This document shows, one piece after another, positions 9,663 through 18,132 of a stretch of 64,000 nucleotides of DNA (within the stretch, counting starts at the first letter, position 1; the number at the start of each line of letters is the position of its first letter). The notes under the pieces are model-generated. The model ran no database searches. It was not told where the DNA came from and saw only the letters and a program-made list of their open reading frames with translations. Position numbers and translations under genes: made by a program. Source of the DNA: Piscibacillus sp052246295 (GTDB lineage: Bacteria; Bacillota; Bacilli; Bacillales; Alkalibacillaceae); assembly GCA_052246295.1 (NCBI GenBank), contig JBQQCO010000006.1; one strand, written 5' to 3'.

Positions 9663-11018
9663 TTAATGAGAACTCAATGAATTTATCCTTAAAATCACTG
9701 TTGTCCCTTGATGTTTCTTACTATCTAAACTAATGGAAATATTTAGTGATTCAGCTAATTCCTTTGCTAAAGCCAGTCCTAACCCCGTTCCTCCATTGTC
9801 ACGATTTCTAGCTTCATCTACACGATAAAACCGATCGAATACTTTTTCCATTGACTCTTCAGGAATACCAATCCCTTGATCCGCTATAGTAACAACCGGC
9901 CCTTCCTTCAATGATATTTGAACAGGATCATCACTATATTTACATGCATTATCAACAAATATATATATTAATTGCTTTAATTTCTGTTCATCAGTCGTAA
10001 TAAGAACAGGTTTTTCTAGCTTCACATGTACAGGACGCTGATAAGCACGTTCCATATTCTTCGCCACATTTAATAAAACTTCATCTACCTGAACCTCTGA
10101 TGCGTCTATCTTCCAATCTTTATCACGCCTAGCCAGTAATAAGAGTTGTTCAGTTAACTCTTTCATACGAACAGCTTCAGTATGAATTGCCTCAATTGAT
10201 TCTTTTATAACCTCTGGACGCTCCATCCCTCTGCGTTTGACTAAATTCGCATAACTCTCAATAACCGTTAAAGGTGTTCTTAGTTCATGAGATGCATTTG
10301 AGACAAATGCTTCTTGTTTTTCGTAGTTTTCTTTAAGTAGATCCATTAATTCATTAAACGTTTGACCCATTGTAAATAATTCATCATTAGACTGTTTATT
10401 TAATGGTATATGTTTAAAAGTTTGACTGCGTTTAATATCATTCATTGTTTTAATCAGTGACTGAATAGGTTGAATGATCAAATCAGACAATAGCTTCCCC
10501 GAAATAAACACTGGAATTAACGCAATTACTGTAACTAAAATTAATACAAGTTTAAGGGTGTTTAAATTATCATCGACTGATTTTAGACTCTCAAACACTT
10601 GTAAGTAGACAACTTCTCCATCCATCCAAATAGTTGGAAACTGAACATATCCATAAGAAATATCTGAGTGACTCACAATAAATGATTGCCTACCACGCTC
10701 GAAATCAATTTGGAAATTCCTCAGAGAAGTAGGCACATCTCCTGAAATAACAGCTGTAGTCATCAACTGACCATCTTGATTTACAACTCTTAACATACCA
10801 TCATTTGGGACATAAAAACTCATTAAGTCAATAGCAGAAAACTGATCCGTCTCATTGCGCAAGCCTGAATGGATACTTTGGGCATTTGATTCAACACGTT
10901 CTAATTCACGATCATACGTGATTTGGATAAAGGTGTAGTAGATTGTGACTGACAATAGTACGATTAAAATGACAAATAAGAATGTTGAATAAAAAAATAT
11001 TTTATTTTTTAGTTTCAT
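9663..11018 (-). CDS. Sensor histidine kinase, YkoH-like
   Basis: A 451-residue membrane kinase. Two membrane helices (about residues 9-31 and 155-178) flank an extracellular sensor domain, then HAMP, HisKA with phospho-accepting His244 in SHELRTPL, and HATPase_c with the N box (DNACKYSDD), G1 (DQGIGIPEE), F (FDRFYRVD) and G2 (GGTGLGLALAKEL) boxes. Its start overlaps the response-regulator gene by 17 bases, implying translational coupling. The linked PepSY genes make it a YkoG/YkoH-type system; the stimulus is unknown. Confidence 0.92.
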   Translation of the reverse strand: MKLKNKIFFYSTFLFVILIVLLSVTIYYTFIQITYDRELERVESNAQSIHSGLRNETDQFSAIDLMSFYVPNDGMLRVVNQDGQLMTTAVISGDVPTSLRNFQIDFERGRQSFIVSHSDISYGYVQFPTIWMDGEVVYLQVFESLKSVDDNLNTLKLVLILVTVIALIPVFISGKLLSDLIIQPIQSLIKTMNDIKRSQTFKHIPLNKQSNDELFTMGQTFNELMDLLKENYEKQEAFVSNASHELRTPLTVIESYANLVKRRGMERPEVIKESIEAIHTEAVRMKELTEQLLLLARRDKDWKIDASEVQVDEVLLNVAKNMERAYQRPVHVKLEKPVLITTDEQKLKQLIYIFVDNACKYSDDPVQISLKEGPVVTIADQGIGIPEESMEKVFDRFYRVDEARNRDNGGTGLGLALAKELAESLNISISLDSKKHQGTTVILRINSLSSH

Positions 11019-11709
11019 AAGGATCCTTCAATACGTAGCCAACTCCGCGTACTGTATGAATGATTTCATCGTCATCCTTGGAGTCGATTTTTTTCCTTAA
11101 ATAACGAACATAAACATCTACCACATTCGTATCTCCTACATAATCAAATCCCCAAACAGCATCCATTATTTGGTCACGAGTTAAGACTTGTCTCTTATGA
11201 TTTAGAAAATAAACAAGTAAATCGAACTCCCTCGGCGTTAGTTCGATAAAACGCTCTCCTCGATAAACTTCTCTTGTACTTTGATTTAGTTTTAAATCTT
11301 CAAAGCTTAACCAACCATCATCTTCTTGCCCTTCATTATTTTTAATCTGCCTTAATGCCGCTCGAATTCGAGCTAGCAACTCTTCTATTTCAAATGGTTT
11401 AGTTATATAATCATTTGCACCAAGATCCAACCCTGTCACTTTATCCTCAGTAGAGTCTTTGGCTGTTAATAATAAAATTGGAGTGTGTTGGTCATTTTTC
11501 CTAATTCGTCTTAATAACTCAATTCCACTCATCTCTGGCAACATAATATCTAAAATAATTAAGTCCCATTGTTGGGAGCGATATAACTCCAAAGCATCAT
11601 AACCCGAATGTGCTTTACTAACCCCATAGCCTTCATAAGTTAATTCCAATTCAAGCACTCGAGCAATTTTTTCTTCATCTTCTATCACAAGAATTTCTGT
11701 GTCTGCCAT
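11002..11709 (-). CDS. OmpR-family response regulator, YkoG-like
   Basis: A 235-residue DNA-binding regulator. The receiver domain has the acidic pair at Glu10/Asp11, phospho-acceptor Asp54 in LIILDIMLPEMSG, and the conserved Lys in ITKPF. The winged-helix effector domain includes LTPREFDLLVYF and ends in VRGVGYVL. AGGTG precedes the ATG. It is first in the operon and partners the overlapping kinase. Confidence 0.93.
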   Translation of the reverse strand: MADTEILVIEDEEKIARVLELELTYEGYGVSKAHSGYDALELYRSQQWDLIILDIMLPEMSGIELLRRIRKNDQHTPILLLTAKDSTEDKVTGLDLGANDYITKPFEIEELLARIRAALRQIKNNEGQEDDGWLSFEDLKLNQSTREVYRGERFIELTPREFDLLVYFLNHKRQVLTRDQIMDAVWGFDYVGDTNVVDVYVRYLRKKIDSKDDDEIIHTVRGVGYVLKDPYETKK

Positions 11710-11787
11710 ACAAACACCTCTTTTGACCTATGCGTCTAAATTTTCATTTAATTTTATGATACCATATTAGTAGAGAGGAGTGTTACA

Positions 11788-12087
11788 ATGCCAACCTGTC
11801 CTCATTGTCAGGAACCTTTTACTTATAAACAACTACTTCCATTTGCCTGGAAGCCTCGTGTAGGAATTCTTTGTACAAATTGCCAAAATACATCCTATAA
11901 CTCAGCAAGTATGAAAAAGAAGGCAACATTAATCTTATTTATCTTCCCGACTTTAGTTATGTTAAAAGAGTTATTTAATATTCCTTTTCAAATTATGTAC
12001 ATCATCTTTCTCGTTGTGGTCATTGCTTTAATCTTCTCTTTACCTTTAGCTGTTAAGCCAACCAAGGAGGAAGAACCCTTATGGTAA
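11788..12087 (+). CDS. CxxC-CxxC small membrane protein (TIGR04104-like)
   Basis: A 99-residue protein with two CxxC pairs, C4/C7 and C29/C32, separated by 21 residues, matching the cxxc_20_cxxc zinc-finger-like family, followed by two hydrophobic helices (about residues 46-64 and 67-86). The next gene, a DCC-family thiol oxidoreductase, overlaps its end by 7 bases, so they form a two-gene unit with a likely thiol or metal theme. Confidence 0.8.
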   Translation: MPTCPHCQEPFTYKQLLPFAWKPRVGILCTNCQNTSYNSASMKKKATLILFIFPTLVMLKELFNIPFQIMYIIFLVVVIALIFSLPLAVKPTKEEEPLW

Positions 12088-12482
12088 AAGAGCGAGGAAC
12101 TATACTATTTGATGGAGTATGCAATTTATGTAATGGAATAGTTCAATTCGTATTAAAACGTGACAAACGCGATCACTTTCAATTCGCTTCGCTACAAAGT
12201 GATGCGGGAATTCAGGTTTTAGAAAATTATCAATTAAACCAAGGTTTAGATACGTTTGTATATGTCTATAAAAACAAGGCTTACACCAAATCCTCAGCTG
12301 CATTATATGTCTTAAAAGGATTAGGTGGAATATGGAAAATCTTATTTATCTTCATCATCATACCAAAGTTCTTAAGAGACCCTATTTATAATTGGATTGC
12401 TCGTAACCGTTATAAGTGGTTTGGTAAAAAAGATGAATGCATGTTACCAAGACGTGAATTTAAACATAAATTTTTAGAATGA
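12081..12482 (+). CDS. yuxK: DCC-family thiol-disulfide oxidoreductase (DUF393)
   Basis: A 133-residue protein of the DCC family, named for its N-terminal DxxCxxC motif, here DGVCNLC with Cys14 and Cys17. The rest follows the family pattern, including FASLQS, SSAAL and a C-terminal YNWIARNRYKWFG. A predicted thioredoxin-like redox function follows from the motif; no partner is proven. The start overlaps the preceding zinc-finger-like gene. Confidence 0.88.
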   Translation: MVKERGTILFDGVCNLCNGIVQFVLKRDKRDHFQFASLQSDAGIQVLENYQLNQGLDTFVYVYKNKAYTKSSAALYVLKGLGGIWKILFIFIIIPKFLRDPIYNWIARNRYKWFGKKDECMLPRREFKHKFLE

Positions 12483-12519
12483 AAACGGAGGCCAATTGAA
12501 AGAAAGGGCCTCCGTTTTG
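12482..12519. terminator. Strong bidirectional terminator
   Basis: A 12-base perfect stem (aaaacggaggcc / ggcctccgtttt) fills the short gap between the DCC gene and the convergent CAP-lipoprotein gene. Confidence 0.85.
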
Positions 12520-12520
12520 T

Positions 12521-13303
12521 TTACTTCGAAATAAATAATTGAGTCCAATATGGTGACATGTTTCCACTTGGTTCATAACCAATACCAATATGCGTAAATG
12601 AATCATTTAAAATATTTTTACGGTGTCCTTCGCTATTCATCCATTGTCTTACGACTTCTTCTGCTGAATGTTGACCTGCCGCAATGTTCTCACTTGCTGC
12701 TGTATAATCAATTCCAAATTGATCTAACATATCAAATGGTGAGCCATACGTAGGAGACGTATGACTAAAATAACCATTATCAGCCATGTCTACTGATTTC
12801 GCTTGAGCTGCCTCATTGACTTCTTGGTAAATCTCAAGAGGGTCTAGACCTTGTTTTTCACGTTCAGCATTAGTTAAATTAACTACTTGTTGAACCATTT
12901 GTCGGACATCACTTGGTTGATTAGCTTGAGCTTCACCATCTTGAGCTTGTTGCCCTTGCTGAGCTTGTTGCCCTTGACCTTGACGATCCTCTGTTGTTTG
13001 ACCTCTGTTATCATCTTCTGTTTCGTTAAAACGATGATTAATATTGAATCCACGGTCTGATTCGTAAGGGAAATTTACATTTCCATCATTATTCCCATCG
13101 AAGAAAGGAAAGTCATTACGATCTCGGTTTGGTGTATCATTTTGTGCATTTTGATCACCTTGATTGTTTTGCCCAGGTCCAAACCCGACATTCTGCAAAT
13201 CATTATTTGTTGTATCTGGATTCATTCCTTCTTCTGTATTACAACCTGTCAGGATCCCACCAAATAATATTAAGACGAATAGCCATTTTATGTGACGTTT
13301 CAT
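12521..13303 (-). CDS. CAP-domain (SCP/PR1-like) lipoprotein, YkwD type
   Basis: A 260-residue lipoprotein with lipobox ILTGC (Cys21). A long low-complexity linker rich in Asn, Asp and Gln (residues 25-130, including QGQQAQQGQQAQ) precedes a C-terminal CAP domain with the landmark segments LTNAERE, HTSPTYGSPFDML, ENIAAG and NSEGHRKNIL. This architecture matches YkwD-type proteins of spore formers. CAP domains are extracellular; their molecular function in bacteria is largely open. Confidence 0.9.
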   Translation of the reverse strand: MKRHIKWLFVLILFGGILTGCNTEEGMNPDTTNNDLQNVGFGPGQNNQGDQNAQNDTPNRDRNDFPFFDGNNDGNVNFPYESDRGFNINHRFNETEDDNRGQTTEDRQGQGQQAQQGQQAQDGEAQANQPSDVRQMVQQVVNLTNAEREKQGLDPLEIYQEVNEAAQAKSVDMADNGYFSHTSPTYGSPFDMLDQFGIDYTAASENIAAGQHSAEEVVRQWMNSEGHRKNILNDSFTHIGIGYEPSGNMSPYWTQLFISK

Positions 13304-13383
13304 TATTACTTACCTCCCTCATTAAATTAATAATTTCTTAAAATATCTTCGTTCTTCTTTGATTTCCTAATGAACTATTGAAG

Positions 13384-13415
13384 TTTCATTAATTGGTGGC
13401 CATCAATTAATGAAA
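13384..13415. repeat. Perfect 12-bp inverted repeat near IS remnant
   Basis: TTTCATTAATTG at 13384-13395 is mirrored by CAATTAATGAAA at 13404-13415 with an 8-base loop. No T run typical of a terminator follows on either strand. It lies between the CAP-lipoprotein gene and the truncated transposase; it could be a regulator site, a terminator or part of an element end. Confidence 0.5.
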
Positions 13416-13612
13416 AATTAGGTTGAATTTGGAATCAATTATTATACCTAAATAAGCTTCAAAGGATTTTTTCCTTTTTTTAGGATAAATTAATATAATC
13501 GCACCTTTGGATCTCCACATCAAACATGGTGGTACACCCTCCCATATCTCACAGCGTCGATGCGCAAAAATTCCTTCGTTCAACCTAACCATGCGTGGAT
13601 GCCGAATATGCT
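13416..13612 (-). other. GC-richer remnant beside the truncated transposase
   Basis: From about 13500 to 13612 the sequence is near 50 percent GC, clearly above its AT-rich flanks, and contains short stems on the minus strand such as GGTG-TAC-CACC and GCG-CATCGA-CGC. No supported gene is present. It may be a residual non-coding end of the IS110-type element, which in this family can specify a bridge RNA, but ends cannot be defined here. Confidence 0.35.
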
Positions 13613-14370
13613 CCTTTAGTCATGTTCAATCCAACCTGTAAGCCAACAGATTGTTCAGCGGCTTGTTTAAGCTCTTGAACCCGCTTTAGGCCTACGGCTC
13701 TTTTCGCTGCTTTGTTTATTTCGTTTAAAAGCTCTTCCTCAGTTGACTGAATAATGTCACGGGGGAAATAGCCCTGTTTTAGTAGTTGAATCGCAGCTTT
13801 TCCAGTCCAGCTTTTGAACACTTGCTGGAACTCCGGGAAATAGCGGTCAAGCAAGTTATGCATTTGAGCTTTAATCGATGATAAATCCTCTTGAATGATG
13901 TCATAAAGCTTCATGCCTTCGCGAGGTTCAGCGTACACATCTTCAGGTAGTGTCGGTTCATGAAACCGACCATCGCGGACAACTTGTGCAATCACTTTAG
14001 CGTCCTTCGTGTCGTTTTTAGTTGGAGAATCATCATCCAGTTCTTTCGAACGTTTAACCTTCATCGGATTCACCACGACTGTCTGCAGGCCTCGATCTTT
14101 TAAATAGTAAGCAAGGTTTAACCAGTAGTGGCCCGTTGGTTCCATGCCAATGATGACATGAGTTCGATTGAGTTTATTAGATAGAGATTCAATCCAATCA
14201 AGTAGATTGGTGAAACCTTCAAATGAGTTGTGGAACATGAGTCGTTTAGCGAGATCAAGCCCACGATCATCAATAGCACGCGCAACATGCTTTTGTTTTG
14301 CGATGTCTACTCCGATAATCAATGTGTTTTCTGTAATTTGCTTTAATCGTTGATTTTGTGTAAAATCCAA
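13585..14370 (-). pseudogene. Truncated IS110-family transposase
   Basis: The N-terminal, DEDD RuvC-like half of an IS110-family transposase, 261 residues against roughly 400 for complete relatives. Visible catalytic-type motifs are GVDIAKQKH, GMEPTGHYW and the KNDTKDA pair of aspartates. The C-terminal Transposase_20 domain with the catalytic serine is missing: after GLNMTK the sequence runs into an unrelated short tail. I start it at TTG 14370, with GGAGGA six bases before; an ORF open further upstream to 14472 lacks a ribosome site. It cannot be an active recombinase. Confidence 0.88.
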
Positions 14371-14532
14371 TTTGAGTCCTCCTTCGGTATTTTCGAGGTC
14401 CTTGCAGACACTCTCTATACTACCAAGGAGGTCTTTTTTTGTATAATCACGAAATCTTCGATTTTGAGTCAAATTTCTTTATTACAGGAATGCTCCTTTT
14501 TGATTGTCATAAACATTAGTTTGAAACGGAAG

Positions 14533-14564
14533 CAAAAAAATATGCTCCCAATAATAGGGAGCAT
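14533..14564 (-). terminator. Terminator of the broken oxidoreductase gene
   Basis: On the minus strand ATGCTCCC/GGGAGCAT form a hairpin followed by seven T. It is eight bases beyond the stop at 14572. Confidence 0.8.
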
Positions 14565-14571
14565 TGGTAAA

Positions 14572-15522
14572 TCAGTTATTTAACAAATCCTCAAGTACTT
14601 TTTGAACTTGATAACCTTCTTCAAAAGTGATTAACTCAGCGTCTTTCCCTTCTAATCCTTTTACGAGCTCATCTAATAACGTGATTTTATTTTCCTCAAG
14701 TGTGTTCACTTTTTCTGTATCCTTTTCCTTAGTCCGAATGAATAAATCTCTCCAATTTCTCAATTCTAAAACTGCTTTTGAACCAAATAGTTTAAAGGAT
14801 AAATGTTCCTTCTGGCCAATCCCACTTAATCCATTGAATAGAACTGGAATTCCTCCAATAGTAAGCTTAGCCATGAATCCTGTTTCGCACTTTGTAGTGT
14901 CAAGTGGATAATCTACAAATGACTGTACCAGATTAGGTATACCAATTAATCTTGATGTTAAATGTAAATAATGAGGCCCAATTTCTCTTATAAAGCCACC
15001 CTGTTCACGCGTGGCAATCCAATTATTTTGTTGCCAGGCTCTTGGCCATTCAGGGAAATACATGTGAAACTCAACTCGTTTGATTTCTCCCAAAACATTG
15101 TCATTTATTAACTTCTTCATTTTTAAAAATTCTTGATGATATGGCAAAGGGAAATTCATCGCATTCACTACGTTTTTCCTATTAGCTGCTTCATACATTT
15201 CACGAGCTTCTTCAGTACTATTGGCTAATGGTTATTCACATAAGATGTGCTTACCGTGAGAAATAATATTAAGAGCAATTTCATGATGAAATTTCGGTGG
15301 AACTGCTAAATAAACAAGGTCAATTTCATCGTTTTTTAACAGATCACTATGAGAAGGATAAGATTGTACTTCACCATATTTCTTTTGAATTTGTTCTAAG
15401 CGGTCCTTGTTAGGTTCACAGTAACCTGACACTTTGAATCGAGGATGCTCAATTAATTGTTTTAATATACGTTCTCCTACTACACCTAAACCTATAATGC
15501 CTACTTGATATACGTTTTTCAT
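14572..15522 (-). pseudogene. Gfo/Idh/MocA-family oxidoreductase with in-frame nonsense codon
   Basis: An NAD(P)-dependent sugar/inositol-type dehydrogenase. The N-terminal Rossmann motif GIGLGVVGE and the C-terminal domain are in one continuous frame, but TAA at 15232-15234 interrupts it exactly where the family motif CEKP is expected: the reading is HILCE-stop-PLANS. One base change (AAA to TAA) explains it, and it removes the conserved lysine. I start at ATG 15522, preceded by AAGGAG. The downstream part could be re-initiated at an internal ATG but would lack the nucleotide-binding domain. Either a true recent pseudogene or a sequencing error. Confidence 0.88.
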
Positions 15523-15583
15523 TCGTATTCTCCTTGTTCTTTTATTAGTCATATTTTATTATTCACATAGTTTATAACTTTTT

Positions 15584-15620
15584 TCAAAAAAAGAGAACCC
15601 GACTAGATGTCAGGTTCTTT
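15584..15620 (-). terminator. Terminator of the DoeA-like operon
   Basis: On the minus strand GAACC and GGGTTC flank a 12-13 base loop and are followed by TCTTTTTTT, just past the aldehyde dehydrogenase stop at 15630. It separates the operon from the broken oxidoreductase gene. Confidence 0.8.
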
Positions 15621-15629
15621 TGTTTCAGT

Positions 15630-17066
15630 TTATAATTTTATAGAAACAACTTTTGGCTCTGTCATATTCTCAATTGAAAATCGAACACCTTCTCGACCAA
15701 GTCCAGAATTCTTAACGCCACCAAACGGCATTTCGTCAATTCGATAATCACTTGTATCATTAACCATCACGCCGCCACAATTAAGGTGTTGAATGACATA
15801 AAAAGCGCAATCTAAATTTTTCGTAAAAATTCCAGCCTGAAGACCATAGTCAACATCATTTGATTTCTCAACTGCTTCTTCTAATGAGTCCACAGGGAAC
15901 ACATTAACAACGGGACCAAAAATTTCTTCTTTAACAATTTTAGCATCCTCTGGCACATCAGCTAATACAGTTGGCATATAAAATGCACCTTCACGTTTAC
16001 CACCAGCTACTACTCTACCACCTTTTGCAATCGCTTCATTTACCCACTCTTCAACTCGCATAGCTTCTTTTTCTGTAATTAGCGGGCCCACATCGGTATC
16101 ATCTCTTAACTTATCACCAACCTTTAGCGATTTAGTTTGAAAAGCTAATTTTTGAACAAATTCATCATATACATCACGTTCAACATAAATGCGTTGCACG
16201 CCTATACAATTTTGACCTACTGCTCCAAACGATCCTGATACACAAGATGCCACTGCATCATCTAAATCACAATCACTAAGCACAATAGTAGGAGAATTAG
16301 AGCCTAATTCCATACCAACATGTTTAATTCCTGATTGTTCAGCAACCTTACGCCCTGCATCTAATCCTCCTGTGAACGACACCATTTTAACAGCTGGATG
16401 TTTAACTAGTGTCTCACCAAGATCTTTCCCTGATCCAGTAATTACACTTAACATGCCTTTAGGTAATCCCGCCGCTTCAAATGCGTCAGCTAGCAATAGA
16501 GCACTTAATGGCGTGACTGAAGCTGGCTTAACCACGATGGCATTACCAGCTGCAATCGCAGGCCCTACTTTATGAGCAACCAAGTTAAGTGGATCATTAA
16601 ACGGTGTAATTGCACCTACAACACCTACTGGAAAACGATAATAATACCCAAAACGATTTTCACTTCCTTCATTTTGATCGAAATTAATCGTTTCGCCTTT
16701 AAGTCGTCTCGCTTCTTCGGCACTAATTTCTAATGTTTGCATAGCTCTCTTAACTTCGCCACGCGCCTCAGTAATTGTTTTACTGCCTTCAGTTGCAATC
16801 GTCTGAGCATATAATTCTTTATTTTCATTCATGTATTCTACCGCTGCTTTTAATACTTTGATCCTGTCATGAGTTGGCCAATTTTGATGACGTTTAAAAG
16901 CTGCTTCTGCTTCCTCAATAGCCTTCTTCATATCTTCTTTTGTTGATAGTGGAACATGCGCAACTAATCTGTTATCTTGAGGATCATACACACCAAAAGT
17001 TTGAGCCGCATCGACCCATTTTCCTGCCAACAACATTTTTTCAGCTCTAACATGAAGCTGTTTCAT
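15630..17066 (-). CDS. NAD(P)-dependent aldehyde dehydrogenase
   Basis: A 478-residue aldehyde dehydrogenase. The catalytic cysteine is Cys287 in GQNCIGVQR, the general base is Glu253 in GMELGSN, and the cofactor region shows SFTGGLDAG and PFNDPLN. It resembles succinate-semialdehyde/lactaldehyde-type enzymes. Placed four bases after a homoserine dehydrogenase in an operon headed by an ectoine-hydrolase-like gene, it is a good candidate for oxidising aspartate semialdehyde to aspartate, as DoeC does in ectoine degradation. That substrate assignment is inference from context. Confidence 0.88.
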   Translation of the reverse strand: MKQLHVRAEKMLLAGKWVDAAQTFGVYDPQDNRLVAHVPLSTKEDMKKAIEEAEAAFKRHQNWPTHDRIKVLKAAVEYMNENKELYAQTIATEGSKTITEARGEVKRAMQTLEISAEEARRLKGETINFDQNEGSENRFGYYYRFPVGVVGAITPFNDPLNLVAHKVGPAIAAGNAIVVKPASVTPLSALLLADAFEAAGLPKGMLSVITGSGKDLGETLVKHPAVKMVSFTGGLDAGRKVAEQSGIKHVGMELGSNSPTIVLSDCDLDDAVASCVSGSFGAVGQNCIGVQRIYVERDVYDEFVQKLAFQTKSLKVGDKLRDDTDVGPLITEKEAMRVEEWVNEAIAKGGRVVAGGKREGAFYMPTVLADVPEDAKIVKEEIFGPVVNVFPVDSLEEAVEKSNDVDYGLQAGIFTKNLDCAFYVIQHLNCGGVMVNDTSDYRIDEMPFGGVKNSGLGREGVRFSIENMTEPKVVSIKL

Positions 17067-17070
17067 AACA

Positions 17071-18120
17071 TCACCTCACTATACTCGAATTTTTTTGATA
17101 CACCTGGTGAGCGTGAATCATATCAATTAATAAGGAGAAACCCGTCTCCTTAAGTCCTGCTCCAGCACCCGTTAACATAATGGGGCCTGATAAATCGCAC
17201 TCATATAGAATGGCATTTGTTGCACCTTTCACACCTGCGAGTGGATGATTTGCGTCAATTTTCTCTGGCGCCACACGAGCATCAATACCATCATCCGTCT
17301 TTCTAATTCTTGCAAGTAATTTCCAACTTTTATCTTCTTCTAACGCACTCTGAATCATGTCTCCATTGAGGTTCGCAATGCCCTCACACGGAATATCTAG
17401 TGCACTAATCTTTTCACCCATAACATAATGGGATAGAATCGCGGTTTTATATCGAACATCATACCCTTCAATATCACTTGTTGGATTGGCTTCCGCATAC
17501 CCAAATTCTTGAGCTTGCTCCAACGCCTGATCAAACGATAACCCCAGCTCCATTTCAGTTAAAATATAATTCGTCGTCCCATTTAAAATGCCAACCACTT
17601 CGTAAATGTCATTACCCATTAATGTTGTTTTCGGTAACCTTAAGGCCGGTGTTCCACTCATGACTGTACCTTCAAAGCCAAAGAAGCAGTTATGGGAATC
17701 CGCCAAAGATTGAAGTTCATCCAGTTTAAGTGCCACTGGGCCTTTATTCGTTGTGACAACGCTTTTACCATTTTTAAACGCAGCTTCACAATGATCGATT
17801 GCAGGTTGGCCAGTCTGCACATCCGTAAATGTTACTTCAACGATTAAGTCGGCATTGGTTTTTTCAATAGTTTCAAGACTACTGAATCCATATTCTTTTG
17901 CGTTGGGATAGGCATCTACTCGCCCCTCATTACGCACGACATTTAATAAACTTGGGATGTCTAAACCGTCAGGATCATAGACAGCACCTTTCATTAAGTC
18001 AGAAACAGCTACTACTTTCGTGTCTAAACCATATTGTTTTATAAGAATCTCTTTCTTTTCGTGAAGGATTTCTGCAAGTGCCTGACCAACACCTCCAAAA
18101 CCTACAAATGCTACTTTCAT
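17071..18120 (-). CDS. Homoserine dehydrogenase without ACT domain
   Basis: A 349-residue enzyme interconverting homoserine and aspartate 4-semialdehyde. It has the Rossmann motif GFGGVGQA, Lys126 in VTTNKGPVA, and the family signature GILNGTTNYIL followed by GYAEANPTSDIEGYD. The C-terminal ACT domain that gives threonine feedback in biosynthetic enzymes is absent, as in short catabolic-looking or archaeal types. A TTG/ATG pair exists at the start; GGAGG is six bases from the ATG at 18120. The gene lies nine to twelve bases from both neighbours. Confidence 0.9.
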   Translation of the reverse strand: MKVAFVGFGGVGQALAEILHEKKEILIKQYGLDTKVVAVSDLMKGAVYDPDGLDIPSLLNVVRNEGRVDAYPNAKEYGFSSLETIEKTNADLIVEVTFTDVQTGQPAIDHCEAAFKNGKSVVTTNKGPVALKLDELQSLADSHNCFFGFEGTVMSGTPALRLPKTTLMGNDIYEVVGILNGTTNYILTEMELGLSFDQALEQAQEFGYAEANPTSDIEGYDVRYKTAILSHYVMGEKISALDIPCEGIANLNGDMIQSALEEDKSWKLLARIRKTDDGIDARVAPEKIDANHPLAGVKGATNAILYECDLSGPIMLTGAGAGLKETGFSLLIDMIHAHQVYQKNSSIVR

Positions 18121-18132
18121 CAAAACCCTCCT

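Noticed and set aside
13407..13592. 61-codon minus-strand ORF downstream of the transposase
   Set aside because: It has no ribosome site, no recognisable homology and lies in a decayed region; treated as a non-coding remnant.
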